Origin: Trichoplax sp. H2
Lineage: Eukaryota; Placozoa; Uniplacotomia; Trichoplacea
Length of the DNA: 64,000 bases
Direction: 5' to 3'
Assembly (NCBI GenBank): GCA_003344405.1
Contig: NOWV01000005.1
Coordinates: 496,001 to 560,000, forward strand
Position 1 is the first letter of the stretch, and every line of letters starts with the position of its first letter. Positions 36,796 to 50,806 of this stretch are shown here, piece after piece. The translations under genes were made by a program, and so were the position numbers. Under the pieces are notes generated by a model, which was given only the letters and a program-made list of their open reading frames with translations, ran no database searches and was not told the DNA's origin.

Positions 36796-38091
36796 TATGA
36801 TCAAGATCCAACACAATATTCATCATCTGTTCTTTCTCTATCTAGTTATTTTAATAATCGCCTTGACACTATTCTCTATTCCCAACCTGATATTCAACTA
36901 GAGTCATTGGATAGAATAATCTCCTCGCTAACTACGTTACAACCATCTCTTAAATACAATGATCGCGATCATATTTGTAAAGGATAGCTGGCCTTAGACT
37001 TGAAAGTTTTTTTGTTTCCATCTTCTTTCCGTAACGGTCATCCACCAACTTGATATCCTAATATTGAAACATAGGATTGAACCGCAATCATTGGCTAAAA
37101 AGATCTTTAAATTACTACTTTACAGTTTAGCCCAAAACACCATCATCGTTTAACATACAATCACTTATGTAACGGTAGTTTTCCCTTGGATGTGGAGTTA
37201 CCTTATTACATAATGGCTGCAACCATTGTTTACAGAGCATATATTCTCTTCATTTTACTCTTCGCTAAATGTAGTTTTTCCATCGTCTTCATACTATTGG
37301 ATAAATTTTATACTTCTGATTGGCTGCAATTGATTTGTCATCCCTATCGGCAGTATGCAATGCTACAAAGGCTATCCTGATTAATCATCAACAAAAAACT
37401 ACCATACGTTTACAAAACAATCGTTGTTCCATTCAATCTGACCATTGATTAATATCGACTTTTTTTTTTGCAATTTAGGACTATTTCAACCACGAACTAG
37501 AAGAGTGAACACCAATTAGTAGCGCTATACAATCACTACCAAGCGCTTTCTTCACTCGGTTACAGGTATAACCCTGACAGATTGGATCCTATAATGACAT
37601 TCATTTTGATACCAGCATGAAAAAAAAAATAACAACAACAGCAATAAATTTTGAACGGTAATCATCATGATATTCTTTTTTATGTAGGTGTTGCTAAGCC
37701 TTACAGTTACTGTAATAGCTAGTAATTACGATAGCATTGATGGACTTTCCGAGTATGCATGGTAAGTAATAAATCATTAAAGTAATTTTATGTAATACAT
37801 GTACGCGTATAATTGAATGATGAGCAAATTCCCGTTAAAATCTTCATTTTATTCAAGTCACTATGCCGTATAATCGATACAGTAACATAACATGTAATGC
37901 AGGCCTTTTAATTGCCTATTTGATTATGTTAAATCATTTTGTCCGATCTTATCAAATCCTTCCTTAAACAATCCCCGAATAATAGCGACTATTGAAGTTC
38001 AATGCGATCCAAATTGTAATACATCGATAGTCCAATATTATTATTCACGGATTAAAAGAAGACTTGCATTCCTAATCGTACAACATTGTCA
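36796..38091 (+). CDS. unidentified coding-like exons; orphan gene or pseudogene
   Basis: Three stretches look like exons. 36796-36976 has acceptor GTTTAG, donor TGTAAAG, 60 codons with protein-like composition (PDIQLESLDRIISSLTTLQP). 37688-37761 has acceptor TTTATGTAG, donor ATG|GTAAGT, peptide VLLSLTVTVIASNYDSIDGL, resembling a signal peptide cleavage region. 37903-38091 joins the previous one in phase (TG|G) and is open for 62 codons with five Cys (FDYVKSFCPILSNPSL; VQCDPNCNTSIV). The first stretch does not connect in phase to the second, and in the 36722-37440 frame several in-frame stops interrupt otherwise coding-like sequence. A real secreted protein with missed exons and a decaying gene are both possible. 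No family recognised. Confidence 0.35.
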
Positions 38092-40498
<2,407 letters not shown>

Positions 40499-41898
40499 GG
40501 CATTAAAGATATAAATAAAACCCAACACGATAATTAATTAATTTTAATTAATGCTCTGGGACTTATATCACTGTATGATTCAATGTACTTGATGTGTCAT
40601 GTGTTATTAACGATATTTACCCCGCATTGCATTATCACCTATATGTTATCAGCGTTTATATTATTTGGGTAGTTCTACGTTGATCAAGACTACCTTCGAG
40701 TAGATAATTTTCTGCATGGAAAAAAATTATGATCAAAGTTGAAAAAATTTTTGTGTATAAGAATTTTATGAACCAAGAGTATTCTTTACAAGATCGATAT
40801 TTATATTAATTTGCAAACAGATCATAAAGCATATTTAGAATTAATAGATGTCTACCCTGGCGGTTTGTACCACTGCTAAAATACCAACTGGACCCAACTG
40901 TATCTTAGTATTATAGTATATATATACGAGTATAAAGAATTCTCTTCATAAATTATTAACGTTAAGAAATTTACTGGTTATGTTTTATTAATTGCACATA
41001 TAAAAATGCGGCACGATTTTTGCAATATATTTTGTATGTACTTGATGATATCGCTTCTTACTATATATCATAGCGACTCGACTTGAGAAATATCTGAAAT
41101 AAGTACGATACAGCCCAGAATGGTAGTGATGTTAGCAGTATGCGCTTGTGTATTGAACGTAAGATGACCTGATAAGCAAGTAATGACTAGAAAAACAAAA
41201 AAATTACGCTGCCGAACTTAAGAGAGACTGTGTAGTTCACTTTATTGAAATTAACTTATACTGATAGTGCTACTTCTGTAAGCAAAATTTAGAAACAGCA
41301 AACGACTTTCTAGAGCAAGCTATGATACCCGTATATGTACATAATGATGATAAGATGCAACATCATGTGCTACAGGTACATAGAATTATCAAAGACCTAA
41401 GGTCGTATGTTTTTAGCTGCATCTCAAACATTTCAATGCATATTCATAAAATAATACAAAATGTATACCTTTATTACTTATCTCTTCATTTTTCTTATAA
41501 AGCATTACAATATGCTCATTTAGAGTACGAGTATACATGCTTTAATCTCAAGTGTTTTTGTCATAAATCCGATTTAATGAATAAAAACGTTAAGAAATTA
41601 TTCTGTAAGTCACCTATTTGTGATATATCCTTCATGAGTAAATTATTCAGAGATACCAATAGTTACAGCCAATTAATATAAATGTAGATAGCCAAAGCCT
41701 GTGTTTAAGTTTTAAGTAGTAATATCGATACATTATATATCTACTGTACAATGGGAAATTTAGTACAAGCTATACTGACGGAATGCTGCTAATGTATAAA
41801 TCTATCGAAACCTGTATTTCATTCACAAACGATTTACCAAAACAGCATTATCAAAGTTGTAATAGCTTATTAACTTAAATTAATGCAGCCAAGAAAAG
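40499..41898. other. convergent intergenic region, SLC66A2 / WDR59
   Basis: 1.4 kb of AT-rich DNA. A 119-codon open frame at 41322-41681 (+) has an unusual His/Tyr/Cys-rich translation, no recognised domain and no splice context; not called. Confidence 0.5.
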
Positions 41899-44800
41899 CT
41901 ATTCGCCAATATTTACAAAATTATAGTCTTCGCAACAACAACCACAACCTAACGCACAACAATTATTGCTTTCGAACCACTTCTTTAAATGATGATAGTG
42001 ACCTCCATGATTGCATTTGAAGCAAAAAATGGATATCCCTGCATAAATATCATAGCAGACTAATTAAAAGGGTTTTCATAATTGTTTAAAATTACGAAAA
42101 CTATCACATCACGTTCTCTATTGTTACGCACCTTTTACGTGACCATTGCAAACAGAACACCTAAATTGGTGATGCTTACAATCCTTACAAACAGTTTCGT
42201 TTGTTCTGTTTACTTCGTGTGGAACTAAGAATTCTGCTTGGATGCAATAAAAAATACGATAATATGAAATATCTTAAGCATGTTTTTATTTGCCATTTTG
42301 AATTATTTCGTACCCAAACTGTTGCCACTATCTTTCTTTAAATATTTCATAATTTCAGCTCTAGAAATTAAAAATCCCCAGCTATACAATATGTTAGAGT
42401 AGGATTTGATGAAAGAAATGTATTGTTTTCTTCTTGATGGATCTAAAAGGCAACATTGACGCTTAGACTGATCCTAAATTGCAACAGAAATTTCGATATT
42501 GTCAATAAACTAATATACTCGTATAATAAGAGCGCTTAGTAAGAACCTTACGACAGTATAATTTAAAGAAGTACGAGTAGCTGGCTAGTCTATCATTACC
42601 GATGAAATGTATCCGGTTCCCCCTAGTAAACAAATCATCATTGCTAATGTTTGGACATCCCTCAAATTGATATAGTAATCAATTCTACAAAAATCGATAT
42701 AAACGAACATTAACGTTACGCATTATGAATTTAAACGACAAATCATTTAAACTACGTCTACTCACAATGACATTACTAGCTTCCTTCCAAATGGATGAAC
42801 ATAGAAAGGAGAAGACCAGGGATCAGATTCATCAAACGACAGATTATTAACGGTAATTTCTGATAAGATCGACCATGTTTGGATCAAATCACTCCTGCCA
42901 ATCAGCTCAGCCAACTGGATGTTTGCCTTACATGCTTCAGATGTATATTTTTCATTATGGAGTAATCTAAATATATACGGTATAGTTTAAAGCAGACTTA
43001 AAAGTGGTTTGCCTATCGAAGAGTAATACTATTTCATTACGATGTTTTCCGTAATAAAATAATAGCAATTACTTAATACAATTGAAGGTTCCTTAAATTG
43101 ATACACCACCGAGCAATTAAACTAAAGCTACATCCTAAATTCAGTCAGTAGTATGAAACTTACTTGTAATCCTTTCCTAATTGCTTGTTGACAACTTCTA
43201 ATTTTGTTAAATCACTAATTGCCACCATAAATTTTAAGCGAGATTCATTGGAAACACTTCTCTCTAAAAATTTTGGCTGATACAAAAAACTGTTAGTGTA
43301 TTTTAAACTTATTGACATCTACTAGCACAACATTATTACCAAACACCTATACTTTTAAAGTCTAGTCTACAATGTTATGGCCTTGTTATATCATTTACGT
43401 TTGAAGAAACAGGTTCAATATTTTCTACATGAGATGGATTTTGTCTATTTTCCAAAGTATCACTACTATGGCCTCGCATGATGTGCTTTTGTGATTTTTT
43501 AACTGGTACTGATACTTGTCGGGAATAAATAATAGAGTTTCCATGCTTTCGAATTGGTTCAACCCTAATATTAATTTACATAGAATGTATAAATAATGAA
43601 GTTATAGCTATAGATTAATTACTAGTGCTAATAATTTCATTATTAAATAACTAAGGTACAATATTTATTAATCATTTACAACGCTAGATAAACGAGATTA
43701 TTCTATCATGATTACTAACTCTGTATAGCTTTCCTTAGCTCTCTTTTCAGATTCTTCAGAAAAGGGTCGATGAAAGCTAACAAATAGACCTATTAATAAA
43801 TTTAGTGAAAATGGCTTAGTAAAAGAAATCATCCTTGATTTTCGATAAGGTAGCAGTGCTCGCATACAACCTGATGAATTAAATCTACCACCGCTTGTTC
43901 TAGCTGGTGGAACACGCGTGGATGGATCAGGTGGCTTACCGGGATCATCACGACCCTAGCATTGTAGTATTATTGAATAATTCCTTCACTAAGTTTTGAC
44001 TGCCATTAAGAATACATTGGCAATTAACAATTTTTTACATACTATTCACTACCAATAAAACACCTTACCGATAGAAAGGAGTAAATTTGATTAATACATG
44101 CTTCAAGGCAGTTTCTACCCATATAATTTGCTGCCTCTTCATTCAGAGACTGTACATGGAGCAAAATGAACAGCATTTAATATACAATTTAAAATGAATG
44201 AAAAGACGCTAGTCAATTTGTCGTACCGTTGACAACTGGCCCTGCAAATTATTAGGAAGAGTAGTAGGGTGAACAAATTTTATCCTTGGTGGTGCACTCG
44301 GATAGTGTTCCGGAAAATTGATATTAATGCTGACGGTGAATTCAGTGTACTTGCCAGTTACTAAACAGCTACGATTTTTAAAATCCTACGAAATAGCAAG
44401 AAAATAACATTGAAATTGAAGTGATCATGTCGCTATAACCTAATTTCGATATGAAAAAATATTTAAGCCTTAAGTTTAATACATACCTGTAGTACTTTTA
44501 ATGGCTGATAACTAGTGAAGCATATGTTATTGTATTCTTGATCGAATGCTAACTGTCTCTGCTGTGATATCGAGCTTGATTTTCTGATTTTTGAACGGTG
44601 ATCATTACTTTTATCAGTTACAGAATTATTTGAATACTGGTATTCCGACGAAGTTTCCTTTTCTGGACCGATAAACTTCTAACAATATAAAACTTATTAT
44701 ACTCATGCCCGAAATAGACTATACCATTGGTAAGGTATTAACTGATTATAATCAATACAATTTAGTAACATTACATTATGTCTAAAATATAAGACACTCA

Positions 44801-47800
44801 CTGCAATCATTTCTTTATCAATTGTCCATAAACGTAAAGCTCTATCGGTAGACCAAGTTACCAATGTGTACTTATCACCTAGAACATAGATATATTAACT
44901 AAGATACTAAATACTATAGCAATCTAAGGGAAGCATCATACAATATTGATACCTGAAAAATTGAAAGGATAACGCCATCTGAAGTCAACGATGACACCAT
45001 CATATCCTTCAAAGGCATAAATAGGCGCGTGTTTCACGCTATTCGAAAAGCTAGACACATTCCACAAAAGTAAATTCTGCTCAGATATGGATGTCGGCAT
45101 TGATGCGGTTACTAATCCATTTTTGAACGGCTATCATTGAAATTGATAATTGACATTATTATCAGCAAAGAAAATTTCTCTTACAAGTAGTCAATCATAC
45201 CGTAAAACGAGCTCTCCAGACTGCAGCTGTATGTGATAAATTATGAGTTGTAGTCAAGTCTTTCGAAGTATCCCAAATCTAGTTTATGAATTACATAGAC
45301 AGGTTCTATTGTCAAGATACATCCAATAAATCGTGAAATTGTATGTGCATCTTTGATGTAAGATCATGTAACCTAAAATAGTTACAAGTTCAAAGTCAAG
45401 TTATACAGTACATGTACCAACCTTAACACAGCAATCTTGACCGCATGAAACTAGTACGTTGCCCTGGTTATACTTCCAATCTAGGCCGTGAATTTTCAAT
45501 GAGTGTGCAGTTACGTTTAATAAAGGGCAATTGCCTTTCTAAATAAACAATCGATCAATCAATTTAGAACAACATTTCTCCAGCGTCGATAAATGAATGA
45601 CTGTAGTACTATTTTGCTTAATAACCCTGTTATCCCATATACGAATTGCTGCATCGTGCGCAGTCGCCATAATATTGGGATTACTTTTATTCCACCGCAC
45701 TTGAGAAATTCCGGCTGTAGAAGTTCAATTACAAAATTACAAAGAATCAAGGTGAATATTTAAAACAAGTAGTGTTTAAATACTTTTAACTTCAGTATTA
45801 TAATAAGTCACGAGCTTATGATTCGTGAATCTAAAAACAAGCAGCATTGTAACTTCACATGGACTTACTATGTGTACATAACTTTGATACAATTCGATAC
45901 TGCCTACAGATATTAACCAAAATAATCACATTAGCACCAACTACAACTATTAATAATTTGTTTAACAGCGATAAAAACTATTATTCGTATTTGTTTAAGT
46001 TATCTCGATAAAACATATTCATGCCTAGTATCCCAAATATAGACGTAGCCATCCATTGAACTTGTCGCTATAACGGAACTTTCAGCGGGCGACCAATCCA
46101 TATCACTGATTATAATTGTTGGTATTAAAAATTTGGTGATTGTAGTTCATTAATGCAATCTACTCTGCTATTGTTACGAAAAATAACACTGCAATTAAAT
46201 AGCAACATCCTTTATTTATTATCGTTAAAGTTATATACCTAATTACACGCGTGTGGCCTCTTAGGATACCAACTTCTTCGAAAGCACCATCAGTAAGTTC
46301 GGCAATGACAACCTTTTGATTCAACTAAATTAGGAAAGATATAAATAAAATTTAAAAACTTTTACTTCAACATGTCATGTATCCGATGATGCTAAATCCT
46401 TAATTTAGCTGGCTATTTTCTATTAATTGTTGAATGAAGGAAAAATTAAATACCAGGAGAGCCATAAAATTACGAGAAGTCACGTGAGGGTTCCATTCCA
46501 CATTGCTAACATCGAATTTACTAGGTCTTGTCCATGTAGAAACAATTTTGTCTGGTTCATCTAAATCCACCAAGGCTATTAGTCGACGCCTAAATATTAG
46601 AACAGAGCTTCAATATGCCGCGTTATACCCAATAAATTCTGATTATAAGGCTTTTTATAGCATTTCACTAATCATTGCCTAAGTCTAATTTATAAGATAA
46701 ATCTACTGCGTAATTTGGCTGCTGTTGAAATATCGCTATGAGCAAATATTTGTTTTTAATTAAATTGCATAAATTGAAATTGTTAACATGAGTAGTTAGA
46801 TCCTTTATGAAAATCGTAAAAGGCAGTTCTAAGTCAAAAACTATTTAGACATTGTTGCAGTAGCATGAAAGTACAGTATATTAATTTATCATCACACGGG
46901 TAAATTCTCAAGCAAATAGACTTTGCTTTAAAGACATCGAGATTATCTTAGTTAGCCTTACGATGCTAATGCAGCTCGAGCTCCGCTCCCATCAATGGCC
47001 ATTGCAGTTGCCTGACGATAGTTCAAAAGCAGATGCATTTATGATATAAAATGCCATTAGGTCACATAATTTATTTATCGTCAATAATTTTATTGTCCCT
47101 TATTTTACTTATAAAGATAATGGAACGATTAAAAAATTGATTTATTGCTAATGATTAGGTTATAATATCGGACTACTACTAAACTAATTTTAAAGATTTT
47201 AAAGTAATGATAAATCGTTCATTTTACTTTAATACACAATCATTTAATGTTTACTCAATTTAGTATATTGTCAAATTGACTAACTATGACATGTACATTT
47301 GTAACTGTCTACTTAGTAATTAATATTAATTCACACTTGCTGCATGAAATGCAACGGTAGTCGTTAGTACACGTAACACCAAATGCATGTTAATGTACAA
47401 TTGCACATTTCATTTAATAAATTGTGGTGGCATAGCTCATGATTTGATATTTCAAATGCAATGTTGCAGTTGGATTTTTCTATAGTACAGATCATCATAA
47501 GTATTTTGACCACACAAGGCGCATCATAGTGGTAAGAATCATTTCCTCAATGCAATTGGCTATAGCAATACTGTAGTAGTCAGCTTTCCAAAGTAATATA
47601 CAGTTAATTTATAAATTTTCTATTTGCAATAAGTCTTAAGATAAGAAAATTTCTACTATTGTAGTGTACTGTTTTATATGGAGCTTAATTTGACCATCAA
47701 GAATAATACTCAGTAAATTGCGAATAGTAAGCGTTGCTTATCGATGTCCAACCAACTGCTTAACTGATCGAATGATCGACAGATTAATTATTTTGTTTTA

Positions 47801-47926
47801 ATCCTTTAAAATAATGGCAAATCTCTTGGTCATAGCTCATTCTTGTAAAGTAAATTTACCAAATTATCATTCCCAATTAATCATTCTACTTACGCGAATA
47901 TCATGCTTGCAAGTAATAGGCTCCAT
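41899..47926 (-). CDS. WDR59: GATOR2 complex subunit WDR59
   Basis: 22 coding exons in transcript order: 47894-47926, 46962-47011, 46454-46589, 46239-46324, 46025-46105, 45869-45903, 45626-45714, 45422-45538, 45201-45278, 44953-45130, 44802-44878, 44487-44678, 44227-44385, 44069-44149, 43720-43955, 43399-43564, 43164-43276, 42766-42966, 42600-42684, 42314-42473, 42132-42233, 41899-42038. The total is 864 residues (human 974). Known: with MIOS, WDR24, SEH1L and SEC13 it forms GATOR2, which signals amino-acid sufficiency to mTORC1 on lysosomes. Seen: N-terminal beta-propeller (VEWNPH, RGHTRVI, ATSSMDGYVYIWDT, ISQVRWNKSNPNIMATAHD, KIHGLDWKYNQGNVLVSCGQ, TLVTWSTDRALRLW), an RWD domain around ININFPEHYPSAPPRIKF, an alpha-solenoid (HPFGRK, INLRDVQTLAMMICLLGG, SYSNILYSWG) and a C-terminal RING-like zinc domain (CKDC, CSVC, CFKCNHGGHYHH, CGCCC). 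Exon 1 codes MEPITCKHDIR only. Intron 5 uses a GC donor. Confidence 0.95.
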
Positions 47927-48625
47927 GGTCGCAACGTATAATCTACAATAGGAGGAATATAATCAATCGCTCAGACGCTTAGTCCCATGTCGTATTCGTT
48001 AACGCGAAAAGTAGGTAAAATGTAGAAATTCAAAAAACACATTTGTAGATGCATCTATAAGCCGGGAGTTGTATAATGATTAATCTAGGAAACTAATGCA
48101 ACGTTTACCTACATTGCTATTCTCTAGCACGAATTAGATCAGATGGTCAAGCAGTGTTGCATGTCTTGCAAAAATACATTACAGTGTACTATATACCTGT
48201 ATAACCTGTGTGCTTCTCCTACTATGTATTTGCGATGTTGTAAAATAGTGTAACACTTATCTTACTCCATGAAGACAGTACAGTAATAGCTGATCTATTA
48301 CGATTCCTATCAGCTAAATATTCAAAATCTTACTATTCCATCTATTAATTGTAAGAATATTTTGATGAACTTGTATCTAATTGCATGATGATGTAACCTT
48401 CAAGTACTGTCGATGTAAACATTGTGAACATGGTACAAGAAAATGTTCTAGTCCTGTGTATCTCTATTTATCCGTAGTCGAGTTGATACTTACAGTATTT
48501 ACTTATTTTGCCCAAGACGGTAATAATAACTGCTTTATTGCAATTCCTACAGAGTAATCAGAATTATCGGTATTCCCTTTATTTTAAAATTAGTTTATCC
48601 GATTTCTTGAAGAGCTAAACTCCGC

Positions 48626-49190
48626 ATCATCCACGATCAATAACAACATCAACAAAGTTCACAATGGTAGTTTACCTATGTACGAGTAGACTTACCCAAT
48701 CAATCTTTTGGACTACCGACATGTATACAGTACGGTAACAATTTGATATGACTCAGAGGTAATAATCTGGATGTACTGAGGCCAATAATCTCGTAACTAA
48801 AGCTGTCTTGAAAGGCTGACAACGATAAGGTAGAGAAAAAAGTGGGTGATCGATATTCGAAAATTCTTATTCCAGGTTAGCTATGACTATCCAACGCACC
48901 ACAGAATCATCCACGATCAATAACAACAACAACAAAGTTCACAATGGTAGTTTACCTACTGTACGAGTAGACTTACCTAATCAATCTTTGGACTACCGAC
49001 TTGTATACGTATGGTAACAATTTGATATGACTCAGAGATAATAATCTGGATGTACTGAGGCCAATAATCTCATAACTGAAGTTGTCTTGAATAGCTGACA
49101 ACGATAAGGTAGAGAAAAAAGTGGGTAATGGATATTCGAAAATTCTTATTCCAGCTTAGCCATGACCATCTAACGCAACCTCCAATTAAT
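48626..49190. repeat. direct duplication, about 280-bp unit
   Basis: The block starting CATCCACGATCAATAACAAC near 48630 recurs near 48908 and stays nearly identical through GATAAGGTAGAGAAAAAAGT to AATTCTTATTCCAG. Differences are scattered substitutions and 1-3 base indels. Confidence 0.85.
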
Positions 49191-49807
49191 CAACTTGGCT
49201 CCAGCGTCAGCTACAGTATTACGTACAGAACGCACCGTACCATCGATGTACTGTACACTGTAGTCTTATAGTACGCTGTCAAAGTTACAGTATAGGATAT
49301 CAATTTTGACTTATTGTCTGACGTTAGACTGCCGTATATAGCCTACCGTATGAGATACGATACGCCTGAAGTAGTTTCACTGTTTTCTAGCAAGCTCCAG
49401 CTGACGTCATCGTGGAAAATACATCTTGGCCAAAAGACTGGTGTTGACTGTCAATTTTCACATTCAGCGTTACGCTATTTACTATGATTCAAATCGAAAT
49501 AGATTGACATTCTATCATCTTTGCTCTATCTTCCAGAAGATCGATCAAGACGTCGAGGGCAAAACTATCATTCCATCGGCTTCTATCTGTGGAATTTTCA
49601 GCTATTAAGGCAGCTTCTAGCCAAAGATGGTGAGCAATAGGATCATATTGAGTACACTAGCAGTGTCATGTTGCGGTGATAGCATTTAATATCAATACTC
49701 TATCCCGCAATACATAACATGGTAGTATTTTATGCCTCTGAATGAATGCAATAAACGTAGCGGTCGAACACCACAACAACTTGATTATGTTCTTGCTTAA
49801 TCACAAC

Positions 49808-50740
49808 TGTCAATTAGAAATGAATGCATAGAGAAGTGATCATCTAGATTAAGTGATTGAACTAAGATTGGAATCTGTAACGGATAAAATGCTTGATCAG
49901 AAATGTCAATTAGAAATGAATGCATAGACAAGTGATCATCTAGATTAAGTGATTGAACTAAGATTGGAAGCTGTAACAGACAAAATGCTTGATCAGAGTG
50001 TCAATTAGAAATGAATGCATAGAGAAGTAATCATCTAGATTAAGTGATTGAACTAAGATTGGAAGCTATAACGGATAAAATGCTTGATCAGAATAGAAAT
50101 GAATGCATAGAGAAGTAATAATCTAGATTAAGTGATTGAACTAAGATTGGAAGCTATAACGGGTAAAATGCTTGATCAGAATAGAAATGAATGCATAGAG
50201 AAGTAATAATCTACATTGAGTGATTGAACTAAGATTGGAATCTGTAACGGATAAAATGCTTGATCAGAAATGTCAATTAGAAATGAATGCATAGAGAAGT
50301 AATCATCTAGATTAAGTGATTAAACTAAGATTGGAAGCTGTAACAGACAAAATACTTGATCAGAGTGTCAATTAGAAATGAATGCATAGAGAAGTAATCA
50401 TCTAGATTAAGTGATTGAACTAAAATTGGAAGCTATAACGGATAAAATGCTTGATCAGAATAGAAATGAATGCATAGAGAAGTAATAATCTACATTGAGT
50501 GATTGAACTAAGATTGGAATCTGTAACGGATAAAATGCTTGATCAGAAGTGTCAATTAGAAGTGAATGCATAGACAAGTGATCATCTAGATTAAGTGATT
50601 GAACTAAGATTGGAAGCTGTAACAGACAAAATGCTTGATTAGAAGTGTCCATTAGAAATGAATGCATAGAGAAGTAATAATCTACATTGAGTGATTGAAC
50701 TAAAATTGGAAGCTGTAACGGATAAAATGCTGTCATGAGT
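49808..50740. repeat. minisatellite, about 10 copies of a 90-97 bp unit
   Basis: Units start near 49808, 49905, 49998, 50094, 50181, 50274, 50366, 50457, 50550 and 50648. The core is GAAATGAATGCATAGAGAAG followed by ATCTAGATTAAGTGATTGAA and a GATAAAATGCTTGATCAG end. Two subtypes alternate (with or without a GTCAATTA leader; GAATC versus GAAGC), so the array grew partly by multi-unit duplication. No stable reading frame. Confidence 0.92.
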
Positions 50741-50806
50741 GGTAATAAGAAGTATGAACGTATTGCATATTCAATAAAATTGTCTACTGTACCTTTTCTC
50801 TCCTAG

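Larger units (their letters stand above)
47927..50806. other. repeat-rich region between WDR59 and RABGGTA
   Basis: WDR59 and RABGGTA are divergent here. Contents: a two-copy direct repeat of about 280 bp (48626-49190) and a roughly ten-copy minisatellite (49808-50740) that ends about 70 bases before the first recognised RABGGTA exon. An isolated ATG|GTAGTA at 49719 is one candidate for the missing RABGGTA start exon. Open frames in the array (for example 50455-50736 on minus) only reflect repeat translation. Confidence 0.6.

Noticed and set aside
41322-41681. 119-codon + frame
   Set aside because: Odd His/Tyr/Cys-rich composition, no domain, lies in a convergent intergenic gap; probably chance in AT-rich DNA.
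50455-50736. 93-codon minus frame with repeated FSMHS peptides
   Set aside because: Translation of the 93-bp minisatellite; frame not kept across the rest of the array.
49808-50740. CRISPR-like array
   Set aside because: Units are contiguous full-length repeats of 90-97 bp without unique spacers, in a eukaryotic genome; a minisatellite.
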